Positions 6,729 through 11,940 are shown, numbered from the stretch's first letter. The stretch: DNA of 16,730 nt from an uncultured Oscillospiraceae bacterium (GCA_900550315.1 URRK01000012.1:1-16730), one strand, 5' to 3'. Translations and numbers: made by a program. The notes: generated from the sequence alone by a model not told the origin.

Positions 6729-7491
6729 TTACAAAATCCCCCGACTTTCTTGCCGCTGTCAGCACTTTGGTCCTCTTGCAATAGTCGCAATGCTCGCAGC
6801 GTTCAGCGTCCAATATTCCTTTTTTAACGGCGTCATAACGGCCAACCGTTTCGGTAAAGCGTTCCAGCTCAAAATCCAGCAGCTCCTGCTCTACCTCTAA
6901 AACCTCAAGGTCGGTTTCCTTTTCTTTCGTGGCGGCCGCCAAATAAAACGGCAGCCTTTTGCCGGTATTCTGCCGAACCACTTCCTGGTAAACAGCGCCC
7001 TGCAGATCGTAACGCCAGGCCTCGAACCAGGGCAACCGCCCCTGCTCCGGCACATACAGCGGTTCAAAATCTTTCATAATCTTTAAATCAACAATTCTGT
7101 CCGGCAGCAGGCTGTCTATTTTAACCTTAACCGCAACATCTGCAATTTTACCGGTCATAATAACCTGCCTGCGCCCGGCAAGCTGCTGCATAAAAAATCG
7201 GTCCCGCTCAATCCGCTTAATAATTTCCTCGGCCTTAACATATTCGGCCTTTAAGGTGCCGTCCCTTTTAAACAGGTTGGCATGCCCCGCCCGAAACAGA
7301 TCCAGCGTGCCCTCAAAGTATGCGTCTACATAAGAACCGGTCAGCAGCGCCGGGGTTTCCTCCCGGCTGTATTCGCCGCTTAACTCGGCCATGGCAGCTG
7401 CCTGGCACTGCTCAAAGCTTTTAAACTGCGACACGCTCATATAGGCCATGTTTGCCTTTGGGCTAAAGTAGTTTTCACTCGTCAGTACCAT
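6721..7491 (-). CDS. PD-(D/E)XK exonuclease (RecB/RecE-like)
   Basis: A 256-residue nuclease. The catalytic core reads KVKIDSLLPDRIVDLKIMKDF, with D126 and the D135-x-K137 pair corresponding to the PD-(D/E)XK signature, followed by YDLQGAVYQE with Q164 (RecB-family motif). N-terminally, MSVSQFKSFEQCQAAAMAEL is typical of RecB-like phage nucleases (the 'S.s.l..f..CP' element). Three cysteines at 232, 235 and 238 (CEHCDYC) may hold a metal or Fe-S cluster with a Cys elsewhere. Such proteins generate single-stranded ends for phage recombination; the partner annealing protein is not obvious, although the gene just upstream is a candidate by position. Start overlaps the previous gene by 17 bases, with AGGAGGGCG before the ATG. 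Confidence 0.85.
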   Translation of the reverse strand: MVLTSENYFSPKANMAYMSVSQFKSFEQCQAAAMAELSGEYSREETPALLTGSYVDAYFEGTLDLFRAGHANLFKRDGTLKAEYVKAEEIIKRIERDRFFMQQLAGRRQVIMTGKIADVAVKVKIDSLLPDRIVDLKIMKDFEPLYVPEQGRLPWFEAWRYDLQGAVYQEVVRQNTGKRLPFYLAAATKEKETDLEVLEVEQELLDFELERFTETVGRYDAVKKGILDAERCEHCDYCKRTKVLTAARKSGDFVNE

Positions 7492-7993
7492 TTTCGCCCT
7501 CCTGCGTTTTCTGCTGTTCCTGCTTTTTCAGTGCTGCCGCGCAATTACTGCAAAGCTTTTGGCCATATTTCTTTTCGGTGTAGGCCGCCAACTGTTCAGC
7601 GCCCATGCCAAACGCCGCGGCAATCTCTTTTCCGCACCGGGCGCATTCGGGGTTGTTGGCTGCCGGCAAAAATTCACGCACACGCAGCGCCTCTACAATT
7701 TCGCCAAAGGCTTTAACCTTTTTGGCACCAATTTGAATTTTGTGGCCCCGCCAGTTTTCAATGTATGGGGTGCCAAGCAGCTTGGTAATCATTTTCATGT
7801 TGGTGCTGTTTAAAATCATGGGTTTTACGCCGCGTTCCTCAAAATGGCAAACGGGGCAATCCTCTCGCTTGCCGTCTGCGCCAATAACAGTTTCCTCTGC
7901 TACGGTGCCAATGGTTAAAATTAGGTCCTTGCCGTCCTCAATTGAATAGGCGCCAAGGTAATTGGGGTTGGTTAGTTTTTTCCAGTGTGTCAT
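7475..7993 (-). CDS. Conserved phage protein next to exonuclease (172 aa), zinc-ribbon tail
   Basis: The ATG at 7991-7993 (MTHWKKLTNPNYLGAYSIED) is chosen because GAGGGAAAG lies at good spacing; an upstream TTG in frame would sit inside the previous gene. N-terminal ~115 residues form an OB-like beta-rich domain (DLILTIGTVAEETVIGADGK, KPMILNSTNMKMITKLLGTP, GHKIQIGAKKVKAFGEIVEA). Then follows a four-Cys segment (CARCG and later CSNCAAAL) and a Gln/Glu-rich tail. I recall it as a frequent neighbour of RecB-like exonucleases in clostridial phages, without a named function; a role in recombination or DNA binding is inference from position. Confidence 0.65.
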   Translation of the reverse strand: MTHWKKLTNPNYLGAYSIEDGKDLILTIGTVAEETVIGADGKREDCPVCHFEERGVKPMILNSTNMKMITKLLGTPYIENWRGHKIQIGAKKVKAFGEIVEALRVREFLPAANNPECARCGKEIAAAFGMGAEQLAAYTEKKYGQKLCSNCAAALKKQEQQKTQEGENGTDE

Positions 7994-8003
7994 TTTCTTT
8001 CCC

Positions 8004-8201
8004 TCACAGTTCAATTTCGTAAAGCTCGGTGCAGCGGCACCGGGGACAGCACATTAAATGCTCGTAAGGCGGGGCCGTAAAACCGTGCGTTTCAATTGTG
8101 GTTCCGGCCGAGTCATCGTCAAACTCCAAACCGCAGTTATCGCATTTAAGCACTGTAGGCTGGGTCAACAGGTCTAACTGCGTCAGTTCCGCCAAGCTCA
8201 T
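8004..8201 (-). CDS. Small zinc-ribbon protein (65 aa)
   Basis: A 65-residue protein with two CxxC knuckles, KCDNCGLEF at about 19-27 and CCPRCRCTEL at 51-60, the arrangement of a four-Cys zinc ribbon. A polar loop with a HGFTAPPYEH stretch separates them. Likely DNA- or protein-binding; function unknown. The ATG overlaps the preceding stop (ATGA) and there is only a weak ribosome binding site, so it is likely translated by coupling. Confidence 0.65.
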   Translation of the reverse strand: MSLAELTQLDLLTQPTVLKCDNCGLEFDDDSAGTTIETHGFTAPPYEHLMCCPRCRCTELYEIEL

Positions 8202-8401
8202 GCCTCGGTCAGCTCCGTTTCCGGCTCCTTTGGCCTTTCGCAGCTTAGCCCAATCTTTAGCTTAGTGCCGTCTGCCAGGGTCAGCTCGGTTTTAACCTTG
8301 ATTTCGGCAAATTCGTTATGTTCCAGCCCGGTAACAACCGTTTCCGGGTATTCCGCTTTCAGCAGCGAAATTAAATTGTAGGCAAATTCAAACTCATTCA
8401 T
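8198..8401 (-). CDS. Small phage protein (67 aa), unknown function
   Basis: The ATG at 8399-8401 (MNEFEFAYNLISLLKAEYPE) is preferred over a start eight codons upstream because GAAAGGG lies 7-8 bases before it. The 67-residue product has a short N-terminal helix followed by beta strands (TVVTGLEHNEFAEIKVKTEL, TKLKIGLSCERP) and an acidic end. No motif recognised. The -35 box of an opposing plus-strand RNA promoter (8419-8424) lies just ahead of this gene's ribosome binding site. Confidence 0.6.
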   Translation of the reverse strand: MNEFEFAYNLISLLKAEYPETVVTGLEHNEFAEIKVKTELTLADGTKLKIGLSCERPKEPETELTEA

Positions 8402-8418
8402 TTTCAAAACCCTTTCAT

Positions 8419-8447
8419 TTGACAAATTTTGTTTTTTGTGATATACT
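8419..8447 (+). promoter_or_regulatory. Strong plus-strand promoter inside the leftward operon
   Basis: TTGACA at 8419-8424 and TATACT at 8442-8447 with exactly 17 bases between, plus an upstream TG (extended -10, TGATATACT). It fires against the direction of the surrounding operon and no plus-strand gene follows, only a structured segment and a terminator. Confidence 0.8.
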
Positions 8448-8453
8448 AAAGGT

Positions 8454-8548
8454 ACAATCTAAACCAATGGTGCTGCCCTTTCGGTGCCGGTTTAGGTCAT
8501 TTCCTTTTCTTTTTGGGGTTCCGGGTTCCCGGGGCCCCGCTTTTTTTA
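8454..8548 (+). ncRNA. Candidate small RNA antisense to the early operon
   Basis: The segment from the predicted start (about 8454) to the terminator (about 8548) would give a ~95-nt RNA. Its 5' part folds as a 9-bp stem, 8457-8465 with 8489-8497 (CTAAACC/GGTTTAG core plus A-T and a G-U pair), closing a loop with two GGTGC words. A pyrimidine-rich single-stranded linker (8498-8514) follows, then a very strong terminator: 10-bp stem 8515-8524/8529-8538, GTTC loop, T-run 8541-8547. No ORF on this strand uses it. It occupies exactly the untranslated gap 8402-8545, so it is antisense to the operon mRNA leader of the 8198-8401 gene. Role unknown; antisense control of lytic genes or a trans-acting sRNA are both possible. 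Confidence 0.7.
8515..8548 (+). terminator. Strong intrinsic terminator of the embedded plus-strand RNA
   Basis: GGGG at 8515-8518 pairs with CCCC at 8535-8538, two G-U pairs follow, and CCGG pairs with CCGG around a GTTC loop. The T-run at 8541-8547 is on the plus strand only, so termination is directional. Confidence 0.85.
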
Positions 8549-8770
8549 TTTCCCCGCACCGTTTTGCTCTAAAAAATTCAGCTTGGCCTTTAGGCTGCGC
8601 AACTCGTATTCCTGCGCTTCGGCCTTTAGCTGCAGCCGGGTGTTCCGCTGCCGGTAATCGTCTGCCAGCTTTTCGTTCCGGCTCCACATGGTAACCGCTA
8701 TTAACGCGCCTACCGCCAAAAAAATTAAAATAGAAACCAAAATTAAGGTTGGCACCAAGGTTAAAATCAC
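8546..8770 (-). CDS. Single-pass membrane protein with coiled-coil tail (74 aa)
   Basis: Start is a GTG at 8768-8770 with a near-perfect AAGGAGGG 8 bases upstream; longer in-frame readings would overlap the previous gene. Residues 2-28 form one hydrophobic membrane segment (LTLVPTLILVSILIFLAVGA), followed by a charged region with heptad character (RNTRLQLKAEAQEYELRSLK) predicted to be a coiled coil, probably cytoplasmic. The shape recalls FtsB/FtsL- or spanin-like proteins but nothing specific identifies it; a membrane protein is unusual between regulatory and replication genes and might serve exclusion or host-division interference (inference). Confidence 0.7.
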   Translation of the reverse strand: MILTLVPTLILVSILIFLAVGALIAVTMWSRNEKLADDYRQRNTRLQLKAEAQEYELRSLKAKLNFLEQNGAGK

Positions 8771-8783
8771 TGCTTTTCCCTCC

Positions 8784-9065
8784 TTACACAAAATTGTATT
8801 TTTGCAGCTTGGCAAACCGCTTTTCGTAGCTTGCAATGTCAATGCCCCAGGCTGCGTAGGCCTCCTCGGTTGGAACCAATAAGCCGTCCAGCTCAAAGTC
8901 GCAGTTCTTTGCCACATACTCCCGCACCATAATGCGGTACTTACAAGCCACCGCGTTAGAGCAGCCAAACAACTCCTTAATCTCGTCTGTTCCCAGTTCG
9001 GCGTTTTTGTAATAAATCTCAATCGCCTTTTGAACCGATACCGGCCCGTGCCGTCTTTTTGCCAT
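8784..9065 (-). CDS. HTH-containing phage protein (93 aa)
   Basis: A 93-residue basic protein starting MAKRRHGPVSVQKAIEIYY. Residues about 8-50 fit a helix-turn-helix: two helices (VQKAIEIYYKNA, TDEIKELFG) followed by a probable recognition helix (SNAVACKYRIMVREYV). The C-terminal part (EEAYAAWGIDIASYEKRFAK) is helical. I recall similar 'KHGPxSVxKAIEIYYxNAELxxxEIxELFG' proteins in clostridial phages as hypothetical. DNA binding is likely, target unknown. AAAGGGG precedes the ATG; its stop codon overlaps the ribosome binding site of the membrane-protein gene. Confidence 0.7.
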   Translation of the reverse strand: MAKRRHGPVSVQKAIEIYYKNAELGTDEIKELFGCSNAVACKYRIMVREYVAKNCDFELDGLLVPTEEAYAAWGIDIASYEKRFAKLQKYNFV

Positions 9066-9082
9066 TTTAAATTCCCCTTTCG

Positions 9083-9268
9083 TTATTTGCGCTCAATTTT
9101 AATCTTGTCTTTACAAAACAAAACCATTTGACTTACAATGTACCGGCCCGACAACCCGGTTTCCCGCATAACGGCCGTTACTACCTCGCTTGCCGCCGGC
9201 GTTATTCGCACTACCTCTACGCTTTCAACATCTACTACCGGCGGTTTAAAAATTAGCTGCTTGCTCAT
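9083..9268 (-). CDS. Small CopG/RHH-like protein (61 aa)
   Basis: The second of two close ATG codons (9266-9268, MSKQLIFKPPVVDVESVEVV) is preferred because GGAAAGGGG then lies at 7 bases. The 61-residue product has a beta strand followed by TPAASEVVTAVMRETGLSGRY and IVSQMVLFCKDKIKIERK. The strand-helix-(G-S)-helix order resembles a ribbon-helix-helix DNA-binding fold, similar to small phage proteins of the 'ATPEAYxALxEIVxKTGLSxRxVAS' type. The family call is tentative. It lies in the regulatory end of the early operon. Confidence 0.5.
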   Translation of the reverse strand: MSKQLIFKPPVVDVESVEVVRITPAASEVVTAVMRETGLSGRYIVSQMVLFCKDKIKIERK

Positions 9269-9342
9269 TTTCATTCCCCTTTCCTTTTTAATCAGCTTTC
9301 CAGGCTTTCATTTGTTCCAGGCTACTTTTTTTTGCGGGGGCA

Positions 9343-9558
9343 TTATTTTTCGCCGTCCTCCGGCACATACTCCAACAGGTCTGCTACGCTGCAATTCAAA
9401 TAGGCACAAAGCGTTCCCAGCGTTTCCAGCGTTATCCCTTTGGCCTTTCGGTAATACAGGCTCGTTAGGGTCGTTCGCGATATGCCCGTTTCTGCCGCTA
9501 CCTTGCTTATTTTCAGCAACCGCTTTCCCAGCTGCTCCCCTAATTTGACTACTACCAT
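9343..9558 (-). CDS. Cro/CI-type HTH regulator (YozG-like)
   Basis: A 71-residue single-domain XRE-family helix-turn-helix protein. The motif runs RLLKISKVAAETGISRTTLT (helices 2-3), then SLYYRKAKGITLETLGTLC and LNCSVADLLEYVPEDGEK. This '...VAxETGxSRTTxxxLYxxKAKGIxxxTLxxLCxYxNCxxxDLLEYxP' form matches the YozG-like group of small Cro-type regulators. It is the second gene of the leftward operon and probably binds operators in the cI/cro region or elsewhere in the phage. Ribosome binding site AAAGGTGGTGAT precedes the ATG. Confidence 0.85.
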   Translation of the reverse strand: MVVVKLGEQLGKRLLKISKVAAETGISRTTLTSLYYRKAKGITLETLGTLCAYLNCSVADLLEYVPEDGEK

Positions 9559-9591
9559 TTAATCACCACCTTTGAGCCGGGTTGTAGCTTT

Positions 9592-9807
9592 TCAATCTAC
9601 ATCTTTGCTAAAAAAAATAGCGTTCTGTTCTTTAATGGTAAGAGAAAGCAATTTTGTAAGCATTGCAATTTCTCTACCCTTAAAATCCGTCTTATTATCA
9701 ATCTTTTTCTGGAGTGAGTACGGCGTGATTTTCAATCTTAAGGCAAGAGAATTGTATTTGTAACCCTTATCTTTGATTACTTTTCTTAGTGCTGCTGAGT
9801 CAGTCAT
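9592..9807 (-). CDS. Cro-like repressor, first gene of the lytic operon
   Basis: A 71-residue small DNA-binding protein (MTDSAALRKVIKDKGYKYNS) with helix-turn-helix ALRLKITPYSLQKKIDNKTD and a helical end (LTKLLSLTIKEQNAIFFSKD). The pattern 'LRKxIxxKGxKYxxLAxxLxITPYxLQKKIxN...F...EI' is typical of Cro-like proteins encoded divergently from a CI repressor in phages of Bacillota. It has an excellent AGGAGGTGA site and lies directly behind the strong promoter at 9851-9879. Expected role: repress the cI promoter and favour lytic growth. Confidence 0.85.
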   Translation of the reverse strand: MTDSAALRKVIKDKGYKYNSLALRLKITPYSLQKKIDNKTDFKGREIAMLTKLLSLTIKEQNAIFFSKDVD

Positions 9808-9850
9808 TTTGTCACCTCCTGGAATTTGTTGATTTTTTGGCTACAACAAT

Positions 9851-9879
9851 ATGATAGCACACAGTTTCCGTTTTGTCAA
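9851..9879 (-). promoter_or_regulatory. Lytic (PR-like) promoter driving the leftward operon
   Basis: On the minus strand, TTGACA (9874-9879) and TATCAT (9851-9856) are separated by exactly 17 bases. It lies 43 bases upstream of the cro-like start and back-to-back with the cI promoter. Its -35 region forms a 7-bp inverted repeat with that of the cI promoter (GTCAACA at 9875-9881, TGTTGAC at 9906-9912). Confidence 0.85.
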
Positions 9880-9907
9880 CAAAAATTTTAAAAAACATAA
9901 AAAAATG

Positions 9908-9936
9908 TTGACTTTTAAGAAACACTGCGGTATTAT
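9908..9936 (+). promoter_or_regulatory. cI (PRM-like) promoter
   Basis: TTGACT (9908-9913), 17-base spacer, TATTAT (9931-9936), with the CI ATG 21 bases further on. The divergent layout with the lytic promoter leaves 28 bases between the two -35 boxes, so a repressor bound there could affect both. Confidence 0.85.
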
Positions 9937-9956
9937 TTAGGTGAGGTGACAAAGAA

Positions 9957-10631
9957 ATGCTACCATTATATGAGAATATACGAAAGCGGAGGATTGAACT
10001 CGGCCTTTCTCAACAGGAGTTAGCTGATAAATTAGGTTATAAATCACGCTCTGCTATTAACAAGATTGAACTTGGAATAAATGATTTAACACAAACTAAA
10101 ATTCTTGCTTTTGCAAAAGCTTTAAATACTACACCTGGCGAACTTATGGGTTTGGAGGACCAAAACGAAACCTATCCCAATAATTTAAACCTCCCCGAAC
10201 CAACCGTAACCGAAGATTACACCACATTCCCGGTAATTGGGGAAGTAGCAGCCGGATTTGAACACCAGGCGCTTGAAGACTGGGAGGGTGATACGGTTAA
10301 CATTCCAGACACTTATTTAAAAGGCCGGGATAAAAGCGAATTTTTTGTTTTAAGGGTAAAAGGCGATAGTATGTACCCGGAATACCAGGACGGCGACCGG
10401 GTGCTTATACTAAAACAACCCACCGTAAATTACAGCGGGCAGGTTGGTGTAGTAATATATGATGACGAATTAGGTACGCTTAAAAAGGTTGAGTACAAAC
10501 AGGGCGAAAGCTGGTTGCGGCTTGTTGCAATTAACCCCGCTTATTCACCTAAGAAAATAGAAAACGAAAATTTAGACCATTGCCGAATTCTTGGTATACC
10601 AAAACTAATTATTCGGGAAGTTGAGGAATAA
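9957..10631 (+). CDS. CI-like repressor, XRE HTH plus S24/LexA peptidase
   Basis: A 224-residue phage repressor. The N-terminal XRE helix-turn-helix spans about 5-60 (IRKRRIELGLSQQELADKLG, then SRSAINKIELG). A linker leads to the S24 domain: probable self-cleavage site A99-G100 in VIGEVAAGF, catalytic Ser138 in VKGDSMYPEYQDGDRVLI, and catalytic Lys176 in GTLKKVEY. The family keeps lysogeny by binding operators, and RecA filaments formed on DNA damage stimulate self-cleavage, inducing the phage. The ATG has GAGGTGAC upstream. It is transcribed away from the cro-like gene from its own promoter. Confidence 0.95.
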   Translation: MLPLYENIRKRRIELGLSQQELADKLGYKSRSAINKIELGINDLTQTKILAFAKALNTTPGELMGLEDQNETYPNNLNLPEPTVTEDYTTFPVIGEVAAGFEHQALEDWEGDTVNIPDTYLKGRDKSEFFVLRVKGDSMYPEYQDGDRVLILKQPTVNYSGQVGVVIYDDELGTLKKVEYKQGESWLRLVAINPAYSPKKIENENLDHCRILGIPKLIIREVEE

Positions 10632-10726
10632 AGCTGTTGGCTTCACCAGCACGAATGTTTAAATTTGGTTATTTAAGTTAAAAAGCAAAAGAAAATTACA
10701 AATTATTACAAAACACAAATAGTGGC

Positions 10727-10754
10727 TTGACAAAACCGAAAAAAAGCATATAAT
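10727..10754 (+). promoter_or_regulatory. Strong promoter ahead of the RNA A-NYN unit
   Basis: TTGACA (10727-10732), 16-base spacer, TATAAT (10749-10754). The word GCATATAATAT spanning its -10 also occurs at the two promoters before abi (12147-12175, 12317-12345). The 95 bases between the cI stop and this promoter are AT-rich, with nothing else recognisable. Confidence 0.8.
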
Positions 10755-10760
10755 ATTGAT

Positions 10761-10846
10761 AGTAGCAAACAGCTACAACTTTAAAGTAAACTTTCGGTAG
10801 TAGAGCCCCCAACATTCGGGAAGCTTCGAGGCCGGAAGTTTTTGTA
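10761..10846 (+). ncRNA. RNA A: structured leader with terminator-like stem before the NYN gene
   Basis: From the predicted start (about 10761) the leader folds as a 5-bp hairpin (GTAGC 10762-10766 with GCTAC 10772-10776), then a 10-bp stem pairing 10788-10797 with 10832-10841 (AAACTTTCGG with CCGGAAGTTT, one G-U), followed by TTTTTGTATTTAT. Inside the long stem's loop, CCC (10807-10810) can pair with GGG (10818-10820). The stem plus T-run looks like an intrinsic terminator placed 26 bases before the NYN start, so most transcripts would end as a ~85-nt RNA and few would read through. This is the layout of type III toxin-antitoxin loci. Alternatively it is a cis attenuator. Confidence 0.65.
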
Positions 10847-10867
10847 TTTATCGAGGAGTGGGAAAAG

Positions 10868-11596
10868 ATGATTAAAGTTGCAATTTTAGTTGACGGTGGT
10901 TTTTATAGGAAAAGAGCTCATTTTTTATTTGGTGACAAATCGCCCCAAAAAAGAGCTGACGAGCTTTTTACATATTGCAAGCGTCATCTCACATACAATA
11001 GTTTTAATCAAGATGAACCAATTTCACTTTACAGAATTTTTTATTATGATTGCCCTCCTGCAACAAAAAATGTTATGCACCCATTGACGGGAAAAGTAAC
11101 CTCATTGGAAAAAACAGATTTGTATAAATGGACAACTGATTTTTTCCAAGAATTAAGTTCAAAAAGAAAACTTGCAATTAGAAAAGGCGAATTATTGGAA
11201 AGTTCCGTTGGCTATAATATCAAACCCGAAGTAGTTAAAAAGCTTTGCAGAAAAGAACTCACTATTGATGATTTAAGCGAAAGAGATTTTATACTTGACA
11301 TGAAACAAAAGGGTGTAGATATGCGTATAGGTCTTGATATAGCTGCACTTGCAAACAAAAGGCTGGTGGACCAAATTGTTTTGATAGCCGGTGACAGTGA
11401 TTTTGTTCCTGCTGCCAAACACGCCAGACGAGAAGGCGTTGATTTTATATTGGATCCAATGTGGTTGCCTATTAAACACAGTTTACAAGAACATATTGAC
11501 GGTATTCATACTCCTACATTTAAGCCCGGATCTGAAAAAATAGATAAACTTTGTGTAAAACAAAGCCGAGAAAAACAAAGTCAAAGCGAACAATAA
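10868..11596 (+). CDS. NYN-domain (PIN-like) ribonuclease
   Basis: A 242-residue protein with the NYN/DUF88 fold. The first strand is VAILVDGGFYRKR with acidic D9. The second acidic cluster is GVDMRIGLDIAALANKR (D151, D157), and the third is VLIAGDSDFVPAAKHAR (D176, D178). These Asp residues make the metal-binding site of PIN-like RNases, and family members cut RNA. The middle (residues 20-140) carries family-specific insertions such as YRIFYYDCPP, and the tail is basic and Gln/Ser-rich (KQSREKQSQSEQ). Start ATG has AGGAG at 9 bases. It lies in the accessory slot between cI and int, behind a structured, terminator-bearing leader. Likely a defence or toxin-type RNase of the lysogen (inference). 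Confidence 0.85.
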   Translation: MIKVAILVDGGFYRKRAHFLFGDKSPQKRADELFTYCKRHLTYNSFNQDEPISLYRIFYYDCPPATKNVMHPLTGKVTSLEKTDLYKWTTDFFQELSSKRKLAIRKGELLESSVGYNIKPEVVKKLCRKELTIDDLSERDFILDMKQKGVDMRIGLDIAALANKRLVDQIVLIAGDSDFVPAAKHARREGVDFILDPMWLPIKHSLQEHIDGIHTPTFKPGSEKIDKLCVKQSREKQSQSEQ

Positions 11597-11618
11597 GCAT
11601 GCAAATTCAACTAACATC

Positions 11619-11647
11619 TTGACAAGCAGGACGGAACCCATTATACT
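11619..11647 (+). promoter_or_regulatory. Promoter of RNA B
   Basis: TTGACA (11619-11624), 17-base spacer, TATACT (11642-11647), 23 bases after the NYN stop codon. No ORF follows. The -10 and next bases (11642-11650) form a perfect 9-bp inverted repeat with 11689-11697. Confidence 0.85.
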
Positions 11648-11653
11648 ATTACT

Positions 11654-11730
11654 ACAAAAGCCGTTTAGCGGCAGTGCTTTAAGCACAGAATAGTATAAAG
11701 AGAGCGTCCCGAAAGGGGCGCTTTCGTTTT
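11654..11730 (+). ncRNA. RNA B: compact ~75-nt small RNA
   Basis: Between a consensus promoter and a strong terminator the RNA would contain three stem-loops in a row: GCCG/CGGC with a 5-nt loop (11660-11672), GTGCT/AGCAC with a 3-nt loop (11674-11686), and a terminator stem of 11 bp (11700-11710 with 11715-11725, GAAA tetraloop) followed by a T-run at 11727-11730. There is no start codon with a usable ribosome binding site. It matches no family I can name. Size and folding suggest a stable, standalone sRNA, one unit in the RNA cluster between the two RNase genes. Confidence 0.75.
11700..11730 (+). terminator. Terminator of RNA B
   Basis: Eleven-pair stem with two G-U pairs, a GAAA loop at 11711-11714, and TTTT at 11727-11730. 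Confidence 0.85.
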
Positions 11731-11744
11731 AAATTAAAAAGTTG

Positions 11745-11773
11745 TTGACAAAATTAATAATCAAAGATACAAT
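11745..11773 (+). promoter_or_regulatory. Promoter of RNA C
   Basis: TTGACA (11745-11750), 17-base spacer, TACAAT (11768-11773). It lies only 15 bases downstream of the RNA B terminator, so the two units are adjacent but separately transcribed. Confidence 0.85.
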
Positions 11774-11818
11774 AAGGGTGTAAAGAGCATAATAACGCTC
11801 TTGTAGCAGTTTGCTACA

Positions 11819-11908
11819 TTTACCGCTGACCAATATGCGGTATATAAGTGGTTGGGTCGAAAGTTTACCGCTGACCCGTAGGCGGTATATAAGTGGCGGG
11901 CAACACCC
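11819..11908 (+). repeat. Two tandem 45-nt repeats, each foldable as an H-type pseudoknot
   Basis: Each unit opens with the same 11 bases (TTTACCGCTGA), has a variable loop, then GCGGTATATAAGTGG, then a variable tail. Stem 1 (TACCGC/GCGGTA) is 11821-11826 with 11837-11842, and 11866-11871 with 11882-11887. Stem 2 pairs loop with tail: CCAA 11830-11833 with TTGG 11852-11855 in copy 1, CCCG 11875-11878 with CGGG 11897-11900 in copy 2. The variable bases change on both sides so pairing is kept. Confidence 0.85.
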
Positions 11909-11935
11909 TTTCCTTGTTGGATTGGGTGCTTTTTG
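11904..11935 (+). terminator. Terminator of RNA C
   Basis: CACCC/GGGTG outer stem, TT/TT internal loop, TCC/GGA inner stem with a 5-nt loop, then CTTTTTG at 11929-11935. Confidence 0.75.
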
Positions 11936-11940
11936 TTTAA

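Larger units (their letters stand above)
11780..11935 (+). ncRNA. RNA C: two-repeat pseudoknot RNA with terminator
   Basis: A ~155-nt RNA is predicted. In order it shows hairpin AAGAGC/GCTCTT (11783-11788 with 11797-11802), hairpin GTAGCA/TGCTAC (11803-11808 with 11812-11817), two 45-nt pseudoknot repeats (11819-11863, 11864-11908), and a terminator (CACCC 11904-11908 with GGGTG 11924-11928 plus an inner TCC/GGA helix) ending in CTTTTTG. Tandem 35-50-nt pseudoknot repeats followed by a terminator are the hallmark of type III antitoxin RNAs (ToxI, CptI, TenpI). No ToxN-like toxin is present, so the target protein is unknown; the flanking NYN and Abi RNases are candidates. An overlapping plus-strand reading frame does not look like a protein. 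Confidence 0.75.

Noticed and set aside
8419..8694. 91-codon plus-strand reading frame opposite the early operon
   Set aside because: It starts within a promoter -35 box, crosses a strong terminator and overlaps the membrane-protein gene; no ribosome binding site.
9291..9342. Short repeated word AGCCTGGAA and an 8-codon mini-ORF in the gap after the YozG-like gene
   Set aside because: Repeat is only two copies of 8-9 bases and the mini-ORF has no ribosome binding site; too weak to call.
10632..10726. GCTG/CAGC hairpin after the cI stop as a terminator
   Set aside because: The stem is only 4 bp and no T-run follows; the segment is simply AT-rich.
10890..11087. Second plus-strand frame inside the NYN gene as an overlapping gene
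   Set aside because: No ribosome binding site and the NYN frame explains the sequence with clear motifs.
11819..11908. CRISPR-like array
   Set aside because: Only two copies, 12-base separation, no cas genes, and the differences between copies are compensatory within a fold rather than spacer-like.
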